This document shows, piece after piece, positions 5,991 to 9,296 of a DNA stretch of 9,296 nt. The stretch comes from Nitrososphaerales archaeon (GTDB taxonomy: Archaea > Thermoproteota > Nitrososphaeria > Nitrososphaerales > CADDZS01). Both the position numbers and the translations under genes were made by a program. The stretch spans positions 1 through 9,296 of the forward strand of contig JASHXQ010000251.1 of NCBI GenBank assembly GCA_030043455.1, in the 5' to 3' direction. Position 1 is the first letter of the stretch, and every line of letters starts with the position of its first letter. Below the pieces are notes generated by a model. That model was not told the origin of the DNA. It was given only the letters and a program-made list of their open reading frames with translations, and did no database searches.

Positions 5991-7031
5991 GTGGAGTTTC
6001 TCAGCTCACCGAGGCAAATGGATACAAATGTAGTCCAGAGGTACGTTCCCAGATCGGGACCGGTTCTTCCAGATGAAGGACCGATGCCCGAGCTTGATGG
6101 GGCGACTGGATGGCTCAACTCCGGTCCCCTGAGTCGCAACTCGCTGCAAGGCAAAGTCGTGCTGGTGGATATCTGGACTTATTCCTGCATTAACAGTCTG
6201 CGGCAGCTCCCCTACTTGCAAAGCTGGGCGAAGAAATACATGGACTCGGGTCTCGTTGTCCTTGGAGTCCATTCTCCAGAATTTGGTTTTGAGAAAGATC
6301 CGGTAAACGTCGAGAAAGCCGTCCAAGATCTGAATTTGCTTTATCCGATCGCCATCGACAGCAAAATGGGAGTCTGGCAGGCCTTCAACAATGAGTACTG
6401 GCCCGCAGATTATTTCGTTGACGGGGCAGGACGGATTCGTTACCACCACTTTGGAGAGGGCGAGTACGAAATGTCCGAAAGGATCATTCAGGAATTGTTG
6501 AGGGAGAACGGAGCCTCACGAATAGACGCGAGTACTGGCGCTCCCTCGGGGCAGGGAATTGAAGCGCCTTTCAGCTCAGAAGTGCGATCGCCGGAAACTT
6601 ACGCAGGCTACCTCCGGACCGAAAACTTTGCCTCTCCAGAAAGACTGAATCCGGATTCGCCCCAAAGCTACTCCCCACCTGCAAATCCCGATCTCAACGA
6701 ATGGGGAGTGGGAGGTTACTGGAATGTCGGCGCGGAGAGTGCTGTATCGCAGAGGTCACGTGACAAAATCGCATTTCGATTTCACGCGCGGGACCTCCAT
6801 ATGGTGCTAGGTCCGAGTGATCCAAGTAAATTCGTTCGCTTTGCCGTTAGACTGGATGGCGAGGAGCCGGGAATTAATCACGGGGTAGATTCCAAATCTG
6901 ATGGATCGGGCGAGGTGCGCGAGCCGCGTCTCTATCAGCTAGTTCGCCAAAAAGATCGAGTGATGGATCGGACCTTCGAGATCGAATTCCTTGATCCGGG
7001 TGTTAGAGCGTACTCATTCACCTTTGGCTGA
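5991..7031 (+). CDS. Stand-alone thioredoxin-like protein with DipZ C-terminal domain, CxxS active site
   Basis: 346 residues from GTG 5991 to TGA. Residues ~35-172 form a TlpA/AhpC-like thioredoxin fold: LQGKVVLVDIWTYSCINS (52-69), GLVVLGVHSPEF (87-98, the DipZ-type V.GVH.PEF motif), NNEYWPADYFVD (133-144, with the cis-Pro P138), and HHFGEGEYEMSERIIQELL (152-170). After a linker, residues ~204-346 match the DipZ C-terminal beta-sandwich (carbohydrate-binding-like): YAGYLRTENFASPE, WNVGAESAV, IAFRFHARDLHMVLGP, EPRLYQLVRQ, DRTFEIEFLDPGVRAYSFTFG. The CcdA-like membrane half of full DipZ is absent, and no signal peptide is visible, so this is a soluble, probably cytoplasmic form. The active site keeps C66 but has S69 where the resolving Cys would be; single-Cys versions occur in this subfamily, so peroxide-reducing or mixed-disulfide chemistry is more likely than ordinary dithiol exchange. 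It is probably in one operon with the epoxide hydrolase. Confidence 0.88.
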   Translation: MEFLSSPRQMDTNVVQRYVPRSGPVLPDEGPMPELDGATGWLNSGPLSRNSLQGKVVLVDIWTYSCINSLRQLPYLQSWAKKYMDSGLVVLGVHSPEFGFEKDPVNVEKAVQDLNLLYPIAIDSKMGVWQAFNNEYWPADYFVDGAGRIRYHHFGEGEYEMSERIIQELLRENGASRIDASTGAPSGQGIEAPFSSEVRSPETYAGYLRTENFASPERLNPDSPQSYSPPANPDLNEWGVGGYWNVGAESAVSQRSRDKIAFRFHARDLHMVLGPSDPSKFVRFAVRLDGEEPGINHGVDSKSDGSGEVREPRLYQLVRQKDRVMDRTFEIEFLDPGVRAYSFTFG

Positions 7032-7210
7032 AGAATCTAGTCATGAGGTATTTGGCTCCGAAACCCTAAGACGGCCGTGATTGGACCGCTCTAGTTAACG
7101 TATTTTGTTTCGTTACGCCTGTCAAGTGTTGCAACGGTTTTACTCGTGAGGGGGACGTTGGGCTTCGTAGCTCACAGAGAATGAATCGGCGCTGCTTGTT
7201 CACAATTGAT
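7032..7210. other. Intergenic stretch without recognisable genes
   Basis: About 180 nt between the DipZ-like gene and the promoter of the small alpha/beta gene. No protein-like ORF was seen on either strand, only short chance frames (for example 8 codons from 7043 and 29 codons from 7182, overlapping the next gene). A TTTTGTTT tract at 7102-7109 might end the epoxide hydrolase/DipZ transcript. No tRNA cloverleaf was found by eye. Confidence 0.4.
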
Positions 7211-7218
7211 TCATATAG
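7211..7218 (+). promoter_or_regulatory. Candidate TATA box for the 106-aa protein
   Basis: TCATATAG is centred about 23 nt upstream of the TTG start at 7237, in line with an archaeal leaderless promoter. The TAG within it is an in-frame stop that bounds the gene, leaving TTG 7237 as the only start that keeps the first strand. Confidence 0.45.
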
Positions 7219-7236
7219 ATCCCACATTCAGCTTGT

Positions 7237-7557
7237 TTGGAAATACCTTTGCTCTTTCTGGCAACCATAAAACATCCGGCAAAGATGTGTCCCGGCTTGA
7301 ACTCCAAACAATTCGCAGATTTTCTCCAAAAATTTACTCCCGAGTATCTGAGCAAGAATGAGATCAAGATGATGACCGGCTACGTGGACCATGCCTGCTT
7401 GACGGGGAGGACGGAGATGGATCATATCACAACGTTCGTTTTGGATTCGGATTCGCCTGATCGAATTGCTGCTGCCTTCAATCCCTTTCCCGTAGAAGTA
7501 CGGAAAGTAATTTCGTATAGGGGTTCGGAAATAGAAAAGTACGTAATCTCCGGTTAG
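7237..7557 (+). CDS. Small alpha/beta protein, ferredoxin-like fold suspected (DUF3303-like)
   Basis: 106 residues, start TTG 7237 (in-frame TAG 7 codons upstream; the next Met, 17, would cut off the first strand). Predicted elements run strand LLFLATIKH (5-13), the motif KHPAKMCPG (12-20), helix (~23-40), strand KMMTGYVDH, strand DHITTFVLDSD, helix SPDRIAAAFNPF, strand VEVRKVISY, a beta-alpha-beta-beta-alpha-beta order like small ferredoxin-like/dimeric-barrel proteins. The KHxPxxCP start and the FVLxSD...I...F.PF pattern resemble short archaeal proteins of the DUF3303/muconolactone-isomerase-like type, from memory and not verified. No catalytic function can be assigned; C18 may matter. It converges with the STAND ATPase gene, with 16 nt between the stops. 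Confidence 0.7.
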   Translation: MEIPLLFLATIKHPAKMCPGLNSKQFADFLQKFTPEYLSKNEIKMMTGYVDHACLTGRTEMDHITTFVLDSDSPDRIAAAFNPFPVEVRKVISYRGSEIEKYVISG

Positions 7558-7579
7558 TTTTTCATTTCTCCGATTACGT
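7541..7579. terminator. Inverted repeat plus T-tract at the convergent gene ends
   Basis: ACGTAATC (7541-7548) and GATTACGT (7572-7579) form a perfect 8-bp stem over a 23-nt loop. It covers the last codons of the 106-aa gene and of the STAND gene, whose stops are 16 nt apart. The loop contains TTTTTCATTT (about 7558-7567), a T-tract for plus-strand transcription. This is a reasonable site for ending the plus-strand transcript; no matching T-run is seen immediately downstream for the minus strand. Confidence 0.4.
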
Positions 7580-9296
7580 CAGCTCCGGATCGATGTATTT
7601 CATAGATCTCGTGGGTTCGCCTTCTACAAAGGAAAGCCTAGCCAACCGGAGATACACTCTTTGAAGCGAGTTGCGATCGTCCGAGATCCTGAATAGCTCG
7701 TTGCTTTTCAGAAAATTCTCTTCCGCTGTCTGGAGCTCGTCCTTGTAGATGTAGTATTGGCCCAGGGTCTCATGAATGCGGGCAAGGGTGCTCGTGTTTT
7801 TTTCTGATTTCAGCGCCTGCTCTAATTTTGTAACGAGTTCTTTCGCTTTCGACCACTTCAAGAGATTGGAATAAGCAATTAGCTGAATGCATGAGATCCA
7901 CCAGACATCCTCAGGCCTTGTCAATGCCCCGGGGATATTGTGGAGGATGTCGATCAAGGCGGAAGAAAATCCGTCCTCGATGATGCCGGATCCTTCACCC
8001 ACTCCTTCCTTTAGCAAGATCTCTTTGACCAAATCCAGATTCTCTGCTCCGACCTGATGGTACAGTCCCTCCAGGACATCCTGAGGTGTGGATCTGGAAA
8101 GATACCAGTCGCCGATCTTCTTGTGCAGAGGTGTCGGATCATCAAGTAGTTTGTAACAGCCATCTCGCACAATCTCATTAAGTTGATAATGATCGCCCTG
8201 CCGCTTCAGCACCATCCTTTTCTCGAGAGAGTGAAGAGAATTTTGTATGCGCGGCCGCTTTATCACATCCAGTATCCCGTTTGCCGGGATGGGGTCTCTG
8301 AACGCGGAAATGGATATCAGAAGATCCCGCTCATTTTCATTTAGCGACTCCAAAAGATCATCCTTGACTTTGTCGAGGGCTTTGCCGGCCGATGTCAAAT
8401 CCTTGAGGGCGGTTCGGTCTTTCTTCAAAATACTGGCGAGTAGTGTCACTGCGAGTGGGTGGCCGGAGGTCCGAGGGTAGATCAACTCCTCTTCTTCTTG
8501 GCTCAGGTCTACTCCCCTCAAGGACAAAAGCCGGGTGCACTCTTCACTGTTCAATCCTTCCAGTTGAATTTCTGTAAGATGGGCGGTAATAGTAAGAAAG
8601 CGAGGTCGGATTCTAGAGGCAATGATCATCTTGCACTGAGAAGTCCCATCCTGCAGAGATCTCAACAGCGAGTCAATTTTTTCGTCGTGGTGTCGCTGAT
8701 AATCATCAAGTATTAGAAGATACTTGGATCGATCTATTGCCCTAATGAGTAAATCTAATTTTACTGAATCGTCTTTCCCCCCTTTCTCGAGGTATTCCAC
8801 GAGATCGAGAGAGCCTTGTTCCGAGAGAAACGTTGCGAGTTTACTTACCAGATAATCGAAAGAATCGGTTTCCTTGAACGAGTACCAAAAGACCTGGAGA
8901 TCTTTAGCCATTCTGGAGGAAGCGAAGGCTTGCAGCAGTGAAGATTTGCCCATACCTGAAATCCCCTCTAAAACAATCAGATTCGAATCTACTTCGGACA
9001 TGACTTTCAGCTCGCCTTCTCGACCGACAAAGTTCGGATCGACTTCGATCTTTGGACTGAGATACGGCGGGGGAAGTGGCGGATGCTGGTCCGCCTTGGA
9101 GAGCAGGTCAAGTTTCAGTCCGGTCCGACTCAGTACCAGCTCCATTTTGTCCGTTTGCACTTCGTACAGTTTGACGTTTCTCCCTTTGACCCTCGACCAG
9201 GAACTTTTGAGGAGACCGGCTTCTTCCAAGGCTCGAAGTCTGGGCACTATTTTTTGCTCCTTCATTCCCACGAGGATACTCAGCCTCCGGGGATAG
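7574..9296 (-). CDS. Winged-helix STAND (NB-ARC/AP-ATPase-like) NTPase with TPR tail, N-terminus outside window
   Basis: The frame stays open to the right edge, reading YPRRLSILVGMKEQKIVPRL before and past a GTG at 9271, so the start lies beyond the window; about 573 residues are visible. Numbering from the GTG: 1-45 is the end of a winged helix (IVPRLRALEEAGLLKSSWSR, then RNVKLYEV as the wing). A linker with QHPPLPPPY follows; FVGRE at 81-85 begins the STAND module; GISGMGKSS at 103-111 is Walker A; LLILDD at 185-190 is Walker B; IIASR at 216-220 is the sensor strand; and SGHPLAV at 269-275 is the GxP motif. A second winged-helix-like region spans ~310-375, then helical TPR-like repeats at ~455-560 (HETLGQYYIYKDELQTAEEN). 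This is the arrangement of signal-sensing ATPase switches. DNA binding through the N-terminal wing and transcriptional control are likely, but no target is visible. The TPR array stops abruptly at DPELT. Confidence 0.88.
   Translation of the reverse strand, partial: YPRRLSILVGMKEQKIVPRLRALEEAGLLKSSWSRVKGRNVKLYEVQTDKMELVLSRTGLKLDLLSKADQHPPLPPPYLSPKIEVDPNFVGREGELKVMSEVDSNLIVLEGISGMGKSSLLQAFASSRMAKDLQVFWYSFKETDSFDYLVSKLATFLSEQGSLDLVEYLEKGGKDDSVKLDLLIRAIDRSKYLLILDDYQRHHDEKIDSLLRSLQDGTSQCKMIIASRIRPRFLTITAHLTEIQLEGLNSEECTRLLSLRGVDLSQEEEELIYPRTSGHPLAVTLLASILKKDRTALKDLTSAGKALDKVKDDLLESLNENERDLLISISAFRDPIPANGILDVIKRPRIQNSLHSLEKRMVLKRQGDHYQLNEIVRDGCYKLLDDPTPLHKKIGDWYLSRSTPQDVLEGLYHQVGAENLDLVKEILLKEGVGEGSGIIEDGFSSALIDILHNIPGALTRPEDVWWISCIQLIAYSNLLKWSKAKELVTKLEQALKSEKNTSTLARIHETLGQYYIYKDELQTAEENFLKSNELFRISDDRNSLQRVYLRLARLSFVEGEPTRSMKYIDPELT

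Noticed and set aside
7100..7120. Short inverted repeat TAACG...CGTTA in the gap after the DipZ-like gene
   Set aside because: Only 5-bp arms in A/T-rich sequence; expected by chance.
8874..9296. 140-codon plus-strand ORF opposite the STAND gene
   Set aside because: Ser/Leu/Arg-rich antisense shadow of the Walker A/winged-helix region, which has clear motifs on the minus strand.

Overview
The window looks like a piece of an archaeal chromosome, most likely a soil or freshwater Nitrososphaeria (Thaumarchaeota)-like lineage. This is an inference. It rests on TATA-like boxes about 25-28 nt upstream of several starts, as in leaderless archaeal transcripts. It also rests on frequent TTG/GTG starts, an F420-type oxidoreductase, Thr/Ser-rich sequon-laden surface proteins, and a winged-helix STAND ATPase. 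An actinobacterial or Chloroflexi origin cannot be excluded from sequence alone. No RNA gene, CRISPR array, transposase or integrase was seen.

Layout. Left part, minus strand (1-3401): the 5' part of a secreted Thr/Ser-rich protein that runs off the left edge; a second membrane-anchored, cysteine- and sequon-rich surface protein; a DHFR/RibD-like reductase; and a 14-helix DHA2-type MFS exporter. A divergent promoter region (about 3402-3507) has TATA-like boxes on both strands and a small palindrome between them. To its right, plus strand: an F420-dependent glucose-6-phosphate dehydrogenase-like LLM oxidoreductase, an epoxide hydrolase, a thioredoxin-like DipZ C-terminal-type protein 21 nt behind it, and a small 106-aa alpha/beta protein. 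A 39-codon minus-strand ORF fits exactly between the oxidoreductase stop and a hairpin upstream of the epoxide hydrolase. At the right edge a minus-strand wHTH-STAND-TPR ATPase converges on the 106-aa gene and runs off the window.

How the genes might work together: a deazaflavin (F420) oxidoreductase, an epoxide hydrolase, a thiol-redox protein, a DHFR-fold reductase and a drug-type exporter sit around one divergent promoter. This fits an accessory redox/detoxification or small-molecule modification module, but no substrate can be read from the sequence. The STAND protein is a plausible signal-responsive regulator, not demonstrably linked to the module.

The most useful oddities: (1) the MFS gene has a conserved first-helix coding sequence upstream of its first usable ATG, cut off from an in-frame ATG by one TGA; (2) the F420 enzyme keeps the F420/catalytic residues of FGD but appears to have lost most of the glucose-6-phosphate phosphate ligands; (3) the thioredoxin-like protein has CxxS instead of CxxC; (4) two edge genes are incomplete and extend beyond the window.
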